From: Micromonospora olivasterospora
GTDB lineage: Bacteria; Actinomycetota; Actinomycetes; Mycobacteriales; Micromonosporaceae
Direction: 5' to 3'
Length of the DNA: 64,000 bases
Assembly (NCBI RefSeq): GCF_007830265.1
Contig: NZ_VLKE01000001.1
Location: 3,348,001-3,412,000, forward strand
Part shown: in pieces, positions 17,223 to 26,607 of the stretch
Layout of the letters: every line of letters starts with the position of its first letter
Numbering within the stretch: position 1 is the stretch's first letter
The notes under the pieces: model-generated
Told to the model about the DNA's origin: nothing
Databases searched by the model: none
Seen by the model: the letters and a program-made list of their open reading frames with translations, nothing else
Program-made: the position numbers and the translations under genes

Positions 17223-17607
17223 GAGTGGCGGCGTTGCCGCCGTCCGATGCCGGTGACCAGTGCTGCGGCAGACAAAGCCGCAGTTCACAACCCCTGCGAA
17301 CCAGTTGTGGCACGGCACAGGGTCAACGGATCAAGCGAGCGAACCTCCGCAGCTCCTCGGTAAGAATTTCCGGTTGTTCAAACATGTTGCGGCGGGCGCA
17401 CCGGGCGGTGATCTCCGGGTCGTCCGGGCTGGTGTGCCCGCCGGGACGGGTCGACAGCGGCGATGTCCGCCAGGGCCCGAGCGAATCGGTCCCTCGCGGG
17501 CCGGTCGAGCGCGACGGCTGCTAGTCAGGCAGACAAATAACGACCAACCTACTTCTGCGCTACAGCATGTGATCAACCCTGCTCGAGCCCCACTTCCGAA
17601 GCGCGCC
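17223..17607. other. 385-bp stretch without a confident gene
   Basis: This gap lies between convergent genes. On the minus strand a coding-like tail ending EQPEILTEELRRFARLIR and a stop is visible near 17330-17400, with coding-like sequence in another frame just upstream of it (DRFARALADIAAVDPSR). It could be a frameshifted remnant of a small gene; I cannot name it. Confidence 0.3.
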
Positions 17608-18324
17608 CTAGGGCCACTGGACGGCCTCGACGACGAGCTCTGCGGAGCACGAATTATCATCGATCCGCTCGGCTCGAATGGTGAGCGATGACTTGCCCTT
17701 AGGTACGTTCAGTTCTTGTTCCTGGCTCCCAGAACCAGCCATGCCGTTGCCGAGAGCTTCGCCATCAGCGAGAAGCTCCCACCGGACCTGCGCGCGGCCC
17801 GAGCAGCCATCAACGACGATGCTCAGATCTCTCTGGCGTGCCGGACCTGAGAGGGTGGCCTGTGCCTGAATCCTCTGTCGCGACGAGTCAAGGAACCAGT
17901 GGTTGGTACATGTAGTACTCGTTGCCCAGTCGAGACCCGTGGTCTCGCATTCCTGCTGTGCCGCGTCGCCGACGGAGAATCGTATCTCGGTGCGATTATG
18001 AAGCTTAGGGAGCTTAGGGAGAAGTTGGGTCCCGCCGACCCCCGTTGCCAGTAAGGCAAATGCCAATCCTGCCCCAACGAGCCAGCGGCGCGTCTTCTTG
18101 CGCAGGATGTCCCCGGCGGTCGTACACTCGGATTCGTATGCCGCCAGGATTTCTGGCTTGTCCAGGGAGAGCGCCAACGCGCGGACAAAGGGCCTCGCCA
18201 TATCCAGCGTCGCCTTCATCCGAAAGGTGTTCGACGCCTGCACGGCCACGAAGACGGCGACTAGCGTACCTGCTATCGCCGCCAACCAGGACCCCCGTTC
18301 CAACCAGTCCGTCCAGTGCGACAT
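17608..18324 (-). CDS. Unknown membrane protein, two helices
   Basis: This 238-aa protein is not recognised. It has two hydrophobic segments (WLAAIAGTLVAVFVAVQAS near residue 15 and WLVGAGLAFALLATGVGG near residue 80) and a C-terminal region of about 135 residues that looks like a beta-rich domain with several cysteines (CETTGLDWATSTTC, DGCSGRAQ, DDNSCSAEL). The ATG at 18324 follows a GGAG site; a longer in-frame start at 18423 is less likely. Base composition is lower in GC than its neighbours, which suggests recent acquisition. Confidence 0.6.
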   Translation of the reverse strand: MSHWTDWLERGSWLAAIAGTLVAVFVAVQASNTFRMKATLDMARPFVRALALSLDKPEILAAYESECTTAGDILRKKTRRWLVGAGLAFALLATGVGGTQLLPKLPKLHNRTEIRFSVGDAAQQECETTGLDWATSTTCTNHWFLDSSRQRIQAQATLSGPARQRDLSIVVDGCSGRAQVRWELLADGEALGNGMAGSGSQEQELNVPKGKSSLTIRAERIDDNSCSAELVVEAVQWP

Positions 18325-18785
18325 GGCTCCCCCTCTCCACCGCTCGGCAGTTGTAGGAAATACGAGTGAGCATAGGCGAACGTCCGGCGGTAGGCCGGTT
18401 TTGTTCCGCCCTCCGGCGGGCACCCATTGCCCCTTTTGTGCGCATCCCGGCGGGCTCCGGTTTCCGCACTCGCCGTACCACTTAACCAGCAGACCAGCAT
18501 GCTCTTCTCAATGAGTGCCTGCCTCTGAGTGCCTACCAGGCCCACCGACAGGGCGTGGTGGACTACCTCGCTCCTGCTGGACTCACCGGGCCCGCGCTCA
18601 CCGAATGGATTGTGGAGTTCAGCAGGAACTACGGCGCCCAGGTCGATCGGCGCGTCACAAAGGTGAGCGACGCCCCAAGCGCCGCGTGGCCTGACATTTC
18701 AGGGGTCTGTGGTAGCGGGCGACCAGGGCACGGTTGCGTGAGGACGGACCTTGACACGTCGGATGGATACACACAAAAATGCCCT
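18325..18785. other. Intergenic region upstream of the Tat-secreted protein
   Basis: No complete gene is visible in these 461 bp. Plus-strand codons around 18555-18665 read like a protein fragment (VVDYLAPAGLTGPALTEWIV) that is in frame with the following gene but has no matching function; it may be a remnant of another gene. Confidence 0.35.
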
Positions 18786-21700
18786 ATGACGTCGGCGTCA
18801 GGCTCGCTTCCCATCCACCCTCGGGTCAGCCGCCGCAGGTTCCTTCAGATGGCTGCCACTGTCGGTGCGCTCGCTGCCGTGTCGGTCGCGCCGTCCGGCC
18901 CGGAACCGGAACTCCTCGCTGACGATGCGGTGGCGCAGACCTACCACCGTGTGTTGTTGCGGCATACCCGCTGGGCTGAGACGCAGTGGGACGAGGCCGC
19001 CGGGCACTACCGCACCGCGAACTTCTCCTTCGCCGTGGTTCTCGGCAACGCGCTGGTGCTGACGCGTGGCACGTTTGACGAGGCGCTGGCGGGCATCGAC
19101 GCCGAGACTCTGAAGGCGCACACCGTGGCGACGCTGTCGCACTTCGCCGCGTCGAACCGGCTGGTCGGTGGCACCGAGTGGGGCAAGACCCTCTACTTCG
19201 ACAGCACATTCGAGCTGTACTTCCAACTCGCCGGCCGGCTGCTCTGGAACGACCTCGACGCGACCACCCGGGCCAACCTGGACCAGCTCGCCCAGTTGCA
19301 GGCGACGTACACGGCGTCCCTCGGCACCGGCGACGACCCGCGGTCGCCGGGATGGACGACGAACGGGCTCGCCGGCGGCTGGATCGGCGATACCAAGCTG
19401 GAGGAGATGGGCGTCTACGCGCAATCCCTCGCACCCGGCCTCGCCTGGGCACCGAACGCTCCGGACGCCGCGGCCTGGCGCACCCGATTCGGCCAGTGGA
19501 GCCGGAACCAGACCGGCCTTCCGGTTGCCGACCTCGCGAATCCGACGATCATCGACGGTGTCGCCGTGTCGGCGAACACCGCGCGGAACCTGTACGACAC
19601 GTTCGTGGTCGAGAACCATGGCTCGTTCGGCCCGCACTACCAGTGCGAGCTGTGGCGGACCTCTGCGCGCAACTGCATACATTTCATGATTGCCGGACAG
19701 CCGATACCCGAGGTGATGCGAGCGCAACCCAACGGTGATCGGCTGTGGCGCAGCATCCTGTCGGTGATGAGTGACGCCGGCGAGCCGCTGATGCCGATGG
19801 TGAACGACCGCGAACACCTCTACGGCCGCGATGTCATCCCGCTCGCGTTCCTCGCCCAGGTGCTCGGCGACCGGAGCGCCGCCTGGGCGGAATCGGCGAT
19901 GGCCGACCGGTTCGAGGCCTACCAGCAGTATCCGCCGCAGTATCGCATCACCAAGTTCTCCGGAGAGCCGAAGTACGAACCAGAGGCGCGGGCCGAGGTG
20001 GCTATCAGCTACCTGCTACACGAGTGGCGGGCGCGCAGCGGCGAACCGGTTGTCCCGCTCAGCAAGGACGACGTGTTCGCGGCGGCCAGTGGCGTCATCG
20101 ACTTCGGCGCCGGCCCCGGCCTCCTGTCGCACCAGTCGAAGAACAGTTGGGCCGGTGCGGTCAGCAGAGCCGGCTATGTCAAGTTCGCCTGGCAGCCCGC
20201 CCACGACGACTGGTTGTTCCTGATCAGCGGTGCCACCCCGATGTTCCTGCCCAGCACCGCAGGCACCGTTCGCAAGCGCAGCGTCGCACCGTATACCGCG
20301 TTGCGCGACGGGTTCGACGGCAGCGCGACGGTGCTCGGCTTCGACACCGGCTGGGCCGGGTTTGCCACGCTGCCCGGCGGTTCGGTCGTCTATGCCACGA
20401 GTGGGGTCGCGGCCGGGGAGGGGCACCTCGAGGTCTACAACCTCACCATGCCCGGCGTCCCCGGCCTGGACGGCAGCCGGACCTACACCGCCGCAGAAGG
20501 AACGGTCACCGTCGCGTCGCAGGATTCGGGCGGTGCGACTCCACCACCGGGGGTTGCCCGCGTCGACACGGTCACCTTCCCCACCACGACCGCGCAGTGG
20601 GTTCGGATGCTCGGTGTCGAACCCCATCCGACCTATGGCTACTCGATCTTCGAATTCGAGGTGCGCAACGGCGCGGCCGGCCCGAACCTGACGCTCGGTA
20701 AGCCCACCACCGCGTCATCCGCTGACACGGGGCGCGGCGCCGCCCTCGCCACCGACGGCACCATGACCACACGCTGGGCGGTGTCCCGCGCTGACCGGCC
20801 GCGCGCCGCCAGTTGGCTCGCCGTCGACCTCGGCGGGCCCCGCACGTTCGATCGGGTGGTCATCTACTGGGAAGCCGCCTCCGGGCGCCGTTATCGCGTG
20901 CAGGTCTCCGACGACGGCGTCACCTGGCGCGACATCGCCACGTATCCGCAGCCGAACCTGTCGAGCACCGGCGGTTGGCTCGATATCGACGGCCGCGCCA
21001 GCCTGGTGGTGCGGGGCTCGGCCAATCCGATCACCGTCACCGGCAACGTCATCACCCTGTCCGACGGACCCGCCGCACCGCTGCTCGTGGAGGGCTACCC
21101 CCGGCTCGATCCCGGGCAGACGCAGGCGGTGGCCGCGCAGCCCGCACCGACAACATCGCAGGCATCGGTACGTGCCAGCACCGCGGAGGGCCAGCTGAGC
21201 CTGTTCAACCTATCGGGCTCCGCCGCCACCGCAACCGTCTCGTTGCCGCAGTCGCGGACGAGCGTCCAGCTGTACGCGGGGACGCAGACCATCACCGCGA
21301 CAGGCACCGACTACGCCGCCGTCCTCAAGGCGTCGAGCGCTGAGGTGCTCGCGCCACGGTTCACGATGCGGACCGTCGGCGAGGGCGAGCTGCCGGTGGG
21401 CCTGCACGCCGAGGTGATCGACGGGCAACGCCTCCGGCTCAGTGGCCCGACCTGCCAGGTGAGCGTAAGCTCGCCGGCCGCACCGGGCGACACGGTCGTG
21501 GTCGTTGACACCCAGCCACGTGACATCGTGCTGCCGGAGGCGCCGGCGTACCCGCTCACCAACCTGGCGCTCGGCCGAGTCACCTTCCCGACCAGTCCGC
21601 TGCCGCCGGGGATGTCCGATCCCGGCGCGGCCGTGGATGGCCAATCGGACACCGCTTGGACGCCAGGGGTGGACGGGCGGATGGTCGTCGACCTCGGCCA

Positions 21701-21926
21701 GCAGCAGGCGCTCGGGAGTATCGAGCTGGACTGGACCGGCGATCGCTCACCAACCGTAGACGTAGCGACTAGCATCGACGGGATCACCTATACCCATGCG
21801 GTGCGGCTGCCCGCCGGGCGCGATTCGGCGCTGCTCACTGGCGCAGCCCGCTACGTCGCGGTACGGGTCGCCGGTTGGCGCCCGGGTGATCCCTCGCTCC
21901 ACAGCCTGGTGATACAGCCAACGTAG
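18786..21926 (+). CDS. Tat-secreted protein with two F5/8 type C domains
   Basis: The start at ATG 18786 gives 1046 aa beginning with a twin-arginine signal (SRRRFLQMAATVGALAAVSV, residues 15-34). Residues 45-500 look like an all-helical (alpha/alpha)-toroid catalytic region of an unknown polysaccharide-active type (WAETQWDEAAGHYRTANFSF, GWTTNGLAGGWIGDTKLEEM, VVENHGSFGPHY). Two F5/8 type C (discoidin/CBM32-like) domains follow at about 633-733 and 925-1046, each with the A-x-D-G start and VDLG strand (SWLAVDLGGPRTFDRVVIYW; MVVDLGQQQALGSIELDW). It is probably an extracellular polysaccharide lyase or hydrolase, but no known catalytic motif could be assigned. Confidence 0.75.
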   Translation: MTSASGSLPIHPRVSRRRFLQMAATVGALAAVSVAPSGPEPELLADDAVAQTYHRVLLRHTRWAETQWDEAAGHYRTANFSFAVVLGNALVLTRGTFDEALAGIDAETLKAHTVATLSHFAASNRLVGGTEWGKTLYFDSTFELYFQLAGRLLWNDLDATTRANLDQLAQLQATYTASLGTGDDPRSPGWTTNGLAGGWIGDTKLEEMGVYAQSLAPGLAWAPNAPDAAAWRTRFGQWSRNQTGLPVADLANPTIIDGVAVSANTARNLYDTFVVENHGSFGPHYQCELWRTSARNCIHFMIAGQPIPEVMRAQPNGDRLWRSILSVMSDAGEPLMPMVNDREHLYGRDVIPLAFLAQVLGDRSAAWAESAMADRFEAYQQYPPQYRITKFSGEPKYEPEARAEVAISYLLHEWRARSGEPVVPLSKDDVFAAASGVIDFGAGPGLLSHQSKNSWAGAVSRAGYVKFAWQPAHDDWLFLISGATPMFLPSTAGTVRKRSVAPYTALRDGFDGSATVLGFDTGWAGFATLPGGSVVYATSGVAAGEGHLEVYNLTMPGVPGLDGSRTYTAAEGTVTVASQDSGGATPPPGVARVDTVTFPTTTAQWVRMLGVEPHPTYGYSIFEFEVRNGAAGPNLTLGKPTTASSADTGRGAALATDGTMTTRWAVSRADRPRAASWLAVDLGGPRTFDRVVIYWEAASGRRYRVQVSDDGVTWRDIATYPQPNLSSTGGWLDIDGRASLVVRGSANPITVTGNVITLSDGPAAPLLVEGYPRLDPGQTQAVAAQPAPTTSQASVRASTAEGQLSLFNLSGSAATATVSLPQSRTSVQLYAGTQTITATGTDYAAVLKASSAEVLAPRFTMRTVGEGELPVGLHAEVIDGQRLRLSGPTCQVSVSSPAAPGDTVVVVDTQPRDIVLPEAPAYPLTNLALGRVTFPTSPLPPGMSDPGAAVDGQSDTAWTPGVDGRMVVDLGQQQALGSIELDWTGDRSPTVDVATSIDGITYTHAVRLPAGRDSALLTGAARYVAVRVAGWRPGDPSLHSLVIQPT

Positions 21927-22177
21927 GGGCGATTCGTGCCCTAGCCGCAAGGCCGGGTAGTTAGGCGGCGGGCGTGGCTGTCAAGCCGACCTGGGTTACC
22001 TGTGAAAGGCTCCGCACGACGTCACTCAGCATGGCCCGCGCCAGTTGGCCGCACTGGTCTGTGCGCGGTTCGCGGCAGCGGTCTCCGCTTGGTGGAACGG
22101 TTTGGCTGGAACGACGATCAGCCACGCGTTGGTCATGGCACGGTGGGCCCCATCATGGTCAGTTCGGAGTGGGCGTG

Positions 22178-22858
22178 TCAGATGTCGGTGATCCGGATCC
22201 CTGCGTGCGCCTTGTACCGGCGGTTCACGCTGATGAGATTGGCGGTGAGTGCCTCGACCTGGTGTGCGTTGCGCAGTCGGCCCCCGTACACGCCGCGTAC
22301 GCCGGGGATGCAGCTGGCGAGATCCCGCACCAGGTCGGCCGCCTCCCGCACGTCTGCCAGCACCAGGACGTCGGTGTCGACCGAGGCGGTCTCGGAGTCG
22401 TCGAGCTTGACTGCGCTCACGTTGTGGAATGCGCCGACCACGGTGCTGTTCGGCAGTAGCGCCTGCGCCTGCTGGGCCGCTGATCCCTCCTCGACGGCAA
22501 GCGCGTAGGCACCCTGCTTGTCGAAGCCGAGCGGGTTGACGCAGTCGACCACTACCTTGCCAGCCAGGCTGGGCGCCAGTCCTTTCAGCAGGTCCGCGTG
22601 CCCCTGCCAGGGAACGGCGATCACGACGATGTCCCCGGCAGCGGCCGCGCCGGTGTTGTCCATGCCGGACACGAGGCCGCCCGTCGCCCCAGCCAGCTCG
22701 GTGGCGGTGTCGGCGGCCCGCTCTGGGTCGCGGCTGCCGATGACGACCGTCAGCCCGGCGGCTGCGAATCGTCGGGCCAAGCCACGGCCTTGCGGTCCGG
22801 TACCACCCAGGACGGCGACAGTCTTGCCGACAAGCGACTCGGGCGGGAGATCTGTCAT
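22178..22858 (-). CDS. npdG: NADPH-dependent F420 reductase
   Basis: This 226-aa protein has the Rossmann motif of F420:NADP oxidoreductase (VAVLGGTGPQGRGLARRF, followed by VVIGSRDPERA). Further family blocks are VVIAVPWQGHADLL, VVDCVNPLGF and VVGAFHNVSA. It transfers hydride between NADPH and coenzyme F420. The ATG at 22858 is placed behind AGGAG. It is the last gene of the minus-strand arginine-catabolic run, after a 150-bp gap. The F420-type luciferase-like oxidoreductase at the far end of the cluster (34274-35302) could use the reduced F420 it makes. Confidence 0.85.
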   Translation of the reverse strand: MTDLPPESLVGKTVAVLGGTGPQGRGLARRFAAAGLTVVIGSRDPERAADTATELAGATGGLVSGMDNTGAAAAGDIVVIAVPWQGHADLLKGLAPSLAGKVVVDCVNPLGFDKQGAYALAVEEGSAAQQAQALLPNSTVVGAFHNVSAVKLDDSETASVDTDVLVLADVREAADLVRDLASCIPGVRGVYGGRLRNAHQVEALTANLISVNRRYKAHAGIRITDI

Positions 22859-23008
22859 GTGTTCTACTCCTGTTGCATCAGTCTGTGGTCGGTGTGGGAC
22901 GAGCTGGCCGACTCGGGCCATGAGGGTGCCCACCGCGAAGTCGTAGGCCAGGCGACGCGGCCGAGCGCGGGTCAGGTCCGCAGGCCACGGGATCAGCCGT
23001 CCCTACGG

Positions 23009-24226
23009 CTAGACAGTGCTTTGCCGAACGGCGAGGACCTCCCGCAGTCGGTCCAGTGCCCAGCGGATCTCGTCGTCGGTGGTGACCAGGGGAGGGGCGA
23101 ACCGGATGGTGCTGCCATGGGTGTCCTTGACCAGTACGCCACGCTCGGCCAGTGCGTCACAGATCTGCCGGCCGCTGCCGATCGCCGGGTCGATGTCGAC
23201 GCCGGCCCAGGCGCCGACGCCGCGTACGGCGGTGACGCCGTGACCGATCAGGTCCCGCAGTCCGCGGTGCAGCACGTCGCCGATCCGGCGGGCGGCGGCC
23301 TGGTACTTGCCGGTGGCGAGCAGGTCGACGACGGCCGAGCCCACCGCCGCGGCCAGCGGATTGCCACCGAAGGTGCTGCCGTGTTCACCGGGCCGGATCA
23401 GCCCGAGCACGTCGCGGCTGGACACCACCGCGGAGACGGGGACGACGCCGCCGCCGAGCGCCTTTCCGAGCAGGTAGATGTCGGGGCGTACGCCGGCGAG
23501 TTCGCAGGCGAACGTCGCGCCGACCCGGCCCAGTCCGGACTGGATCTCGTCGGCGACGAACAGGGCGCGACGGTCGTCGCAGATCCGCCGGATGCCGGCG
23601 AGGTAGCCGTCGGACGGCACGACGACGCCGGCCTCGCCCTGGATCGGTTCGACGAGTACCGCGGCGGTCCGTTCACCCACGGCCGCATCGAGGGCGTCGA
23701 GGTCGTCATAGGGAACCACGGTGAAGCCGGGGGTGAACGGGCCGAAACCGGTTCGGGCCTGCTGGTCGGTGGAAAAGCTGACGACAGTGGTGGTCCGGCC
23801 GTGGAAGTTGCCCGCCGCCACGACGATCTCGGCGTCGTCGGCGGGCACGCCCTTGACCTGGTACGCCCACCGCCGGGCGACCTTGATGCCGGTCTCGACG
23901 GCCTCGGCGCCGGTGTTCATTGGCAGCACCAGATGCATGCCGCAGAGGTCGGCGAGTTTGGCGGCGAACGGACCGAGCCGATCGTTGTGGAAGGCGCGGC
24001 TGGTCAGGGTGGCCCGCTCGAGTTGAGCCCGGGCAGCGGCGAGCAGCGCCGGATGCCCGTGGCCGAAGTTCAGTGCGGAGTAGCCGGCGAGGCAGTCGAG
24101 GTACCGCTTCCCGTCCACGTCCGTGATCCAGGAACCTTCGGCGCGCTCGACCACCACCGACAGCGGGTGGTAATTGTGGGCGAGCACATCCTGCTCGATC
24201 TTGATGGCAGCGGCAGTACGGTTCAT
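23009..24226 (-). CDS. rocD: Ornithine aminotransferase (class III)
   Basis: This 405-aa PLP enzyme fits RocD: FGHGHPALLAAARAQLER near the N-terminus, NTGAEAVETGIKVARRWAYQ, the DEIQSGLGRVG block and the Schiff-base lysine in YLLGKALGGGVVPVSAV. It converts ornithine and 2-oxoglutarate to glutamate semialdehyde and glutamate. It overlaps the DDAH-like gene by four bases. It would take the ornithine made by the upstream ureohydrolase. No P5C dehydrogenase is seen nearby, so that step must be elsewhere. Confidence 0.92.
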   Translation of the reverse strand: MNRTAAAIKIEQDVLAHNYHPLSVVVERAEGSWITDVDGKRYLDCLAGYSALNFGHGHPALLAAARAQLERATLTSRAFHNDRLGPFAAKLADLCGMHLVLPMNTGAEAVETGIKVARRWAYQVKGVPADDAEIVVAAGNFHGRTTTVVSFSTDQQARTGFGPFTPGFTVVPYDDLDALDAAVGERTAAVLVEPIQGEAGVVVPSDGYLAGIRRICDDRRALFVADEIQSGLGRVGATFACELAGVRPDIYLLGKALGGGVVPVSAVVSSRDVLGLIRPGEHGSTFGGNPLAAAVGSAVVDLLATGKYQAAARRIGDVLHRGLRDLIGHGVTAVRGVGAWAGVDIDPAIGSGRQICDALAERGVLVKDTHGSTIRFAPPLVTTDDEIRWALDRLREVLAVRQSTV

Positions 24227-25080
24227 CGGCGGATCTCCAGGGTGCAGCACTTGGCACCGCCTCCGGCCTTCGCCAACTCGGAGAGGCCGACCGGCACCGG
24301 CTGGTAGCCGCGTGCGGCGAGCTGGTCGATGAGGCCGGTCGCGGCTTGGGCGACCACGACGTTCGCGCCGTCGGACACCGAGTTGAGGCCCAGAACGAGG
24401 GCGTCGGCTTCGCTGGCCACGATCGCGTTCGGGAAGAGCCGGGCCAGCGTCCGCTGGCTGCCCAGGGTGAACGCTGGCGGATAGTAGGCGATGGTGTCGT
24501 CGTCCAGAACGAACAGGGCGGTGTCGAGGTGGTAGAAGCGCGGGTCGGCCAGCCGCAGTGAGACGACCGGCCGGCCGAGGAACTCCTGCGCCTCGCCATG
24601 GGCGGCTGGTTCGGTGCGGAAGCCCGCCCCGGCGAGGACGATGTCGCGGACCACGGCGAAGTCTCCCTCCCCCTCGTTGACGTAGCGCGGCAGGAGAACA
24701 CCGCCGAACCCTGCGGCGGCGAACCAGGCTCGGTAGGCGGGCGCTTCGGGTTGCCGTACCGGCTCGCGGAACCGGGCACCGTAGATCTTTCCGTCGACGA
24801 CCAGGGCGCAGTTGGCGGCGAAGACCATGTCGACCAGCCCGGGCTGCGGGTCGGCCAGCTGCACGGTATGTCCGAGCCGGCGATACGTGTCGCGTAGCTC
24901 GGCCCACTGCCGCTGGGCGAGGTCTCGGTCCACGGACACGCCGGGGTCCATCCACGGGTTGATCGCGTACACGACGTCGAAGTAGGTCGGCGGGCACATC
25001 AGGTACTCCCGCCGGGTGGCCTGGCGGGTAGCCGCGGCGGCAGTCGGTGCCGTGGTCGGGGTGACCGCAGTCGCGCTCAT
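24223..25080 (-). CDS. Dimethylarginine dimethylaminohydrolase-like amidinotransferase-fold enzyme
   Basis: This 285-aa protein has the pentein fold layout of DDAH: MCPPTYFDVVYAINPWMD at the N-terminus, FAANCALVVDGKIYGARF, a central GEGDFAVV block, HLDTALFVLDDDTIAYYP with the active His, and the catalytic Cys in GGGAKCCTLE. DDAH turns methylated arginines into citrulline and an amine; some relatives are arginine deiminase-like, and the sequence alone does not distinguish them. It overlaps rocD by four bases and follows the argininosuccinate-lyase-like gene by six, so it belongs to the same operon. Confidence 0.85.
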   Translation of the reverse strand: MSATAVTPTTAPTAAAATRQATRREYLMCPPTYFDVVYAINPWMDPGVSVDRDLAQRQWAELRDTYRRLGHTVQLADPQPGLVDMVFAANCALVVDGKIYGARFREPVRQPEAPAYRAWFAAAGFGGVLLPRYVNEGEGDFAVVRDIVLAGAGFRTEPAAHGEAQEFLGRPVVSLRLADPRFYHLDTALFVLDDDTIAYYPPAFTLGSQRTLARLFPNAIVASEADALVLGLNSVSDGANVVVAQAATGLIDQLAARGYQPVPVGLSELAKAGGGAKCCTLEIRR

Positions 25081-25086
25081 CTGGCC

Positions 25087-26607
25087 TCAGTCCCCTCGGT
25101 GCTGGGTCCCGCCGGTGGCGAGGATCGTGTCGATCGCGGTTTCCAGGGCCACCTCGGCACCGCTGACCTGGCGGCGCAGCCCGTCGATCCGGGTGCGGTC
25201 GGCCGCGAGCCGGTCGGCGAACTCGGCGTTCTCCCGGCGTACGGCGTCCGGGGCCGGTCCGCCGTACAAGGTGCGCCGAGCGACGAAGGCGCGGGCGTCC
25301 ATGGCGTCGGCGAACTGCTCCGCGGTGAGTCCGCTGGGTCGATTGAGAAGTTGCCCGGCGGCCTCGTCGAGCAGAGCGAGCGTCGCCGCGGGAGCGGCGA
25401 GTCCACGTTCGACGCCGAGCCGGACGAACACACCGACGACCTGGTGGGCGTGCCGCCAGTCCAGGCCGGTGTAGCGGACGAGGGCAGACGCGACGTCGGT
25501 GACCTGGGCCCAGTGGGCGCCGGCTCGGGCGGCCATGCGCGGCTCGTCGAGTCGAAGGTCGGTGAGGATCTGGGTGGTGTCACCGACCTTGGCGGTGATC
25601 GCCGCGCACATGGACCAGATCGCCTGCTGCGAGTAGCGCCGCTCCATGATCGGGAAGCCGGTCGGACCACGTTCGGCGGTGATCACGCCGATCAGCGCCG
25701 CGAGCGCCTGGGTGGCCACCGACTTGACGTCCTCCAGCGCGTCGGGGTTCTTCTTCTGCGGCATGATGCTGCTGGTGCCGCAGAACCTGTCGGGCAGCTC
25801 GACGTACCCGAATTCGGAGGTGGACCAGAGGTAGAGGTCGTCGGCGAGCCGGGCCAGCGTGGCGCCGGCCGTGGCCAGCACGGCGGCCACCTCCATCTCC
25901 AGGTCGTGGCTGAGGATCGCGTCCATGGTGTGCGGCAGCGGGGCGTCGAAGCCGAGCAGGTCGGCGACCCGGTGCCGGTCGAGTGGCAGGTCGCTGCCGG
26001 TCAGGATGGCCGCGCCGGCCGGTGAGAGGTTGAGCCGGCCGTGCAGGCTGAGCAGCCGCTCGGTGTCGCGGGCGAAGGCGCGCTCGAACATGGTGGCCCA
26101 GTGCGCGAAGGTGGTCGGCTGGGCGTGCTGGCCGTGGGTGTAGCCGGGCATCACCGCCTCCCGGTACGTGTCGGCGAGGCCGAGCAGCACGGCGCGCAGG
26201 TCGGCCAAAGCCGGCAGCATCGCGTGCAGGTGCCAGCGGATCGTCATCCGGCGGGCCACCTCGATCAGGTCGCCGGAGCTGCGACCGAGGTGCAGCCGCC
26301 CGCCGAGGTCGGCGCCGATCGCACGGATCAGGTACTGCTCGCCGGAGTGCATGCCACCGCCGGCTTCGATGCGCGCCGCGGCGACTCCGTCGGCCTCGGC
26401 CTCCATGCCCCGCAGCGCGGTGAGGATGGCTCGCCCGGCCGCCGGCTCGAGCAACCCGCGCTCGGTGAGCATGACCGCGTGTGCCTTGTCGAAGGCGTGG
26501 ATCGCTGGCAGTGAGTCGCCGAGCAGCTCAGTGCGGTGCGCCTGCAGGTGCGGCAGTTGCTCCTCGGTCAGTCGTACTCCGGTACCCCGGAAGCCCTGGT
26601 ACGTCAT
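25087..26607 (-). CDS. Argininosuccinate lyase-like protein
   Basis: This 506-aa member of the fumarase/aspartase superfamily carries the signature SSIMPQKKNPDALE and the TPGYTHGQ-like motif (MPGYTHGQHAQPTTFAHW). It probably releases fumarate from an N-aspartyl or succinyl conjugate such as argininosuccinate. It is unlikely to be the biosynthetic ArgH: it is slightly long and its neighbours are catabolic (ureohydrolase, DDAH-like, RocD). The actual substrate may be a relative of argininosuccinate. It overlaps the ureohydrolase gene by four bases. Confidence 0.85.
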   Translation of the reverse strand: MTYQGFRGTGVRLTEEQLPHLQAHRTELLGDSLPAIHAFDKAHAVMLTERGLLEPAAGRAILTALRGMEAEADGVAAARIEAGGGMHSGEQYLIRAIGADLGGRLHLGRSSGDLIEVARRMTIRWHLHAMLPALADLRAVLLGLADTYREAVMPGYTHGQHAQPTTFAHWATMFERAFARDTERLLSLHGRLNLSPAGAAILTGSDLPLDRHRVADLLGFDAPLPHTMDAILSHDLEMEVAAVLATAGATLARLADDLYLWSTSEFGYVELPDRFCGTSSIMPQKKNPDALEDVKSVATQALAALIGVITAERGPTGFPIMERRYSQQAIWSMCAAITAKVGDTTQILTDLRLDEPRMAARAGAHWAQVTDVASALVRYTGLDWRHAHQVVGVFVRLGVERGLAAPAATLALLDEAAGQLLNRPSGLTAEQFADAMDARAFVARRTLYGGPAPDAVRRENAEFADRLAADRTRIDGLRRQVSGAEVALETAIDTILATGGTQHRGD

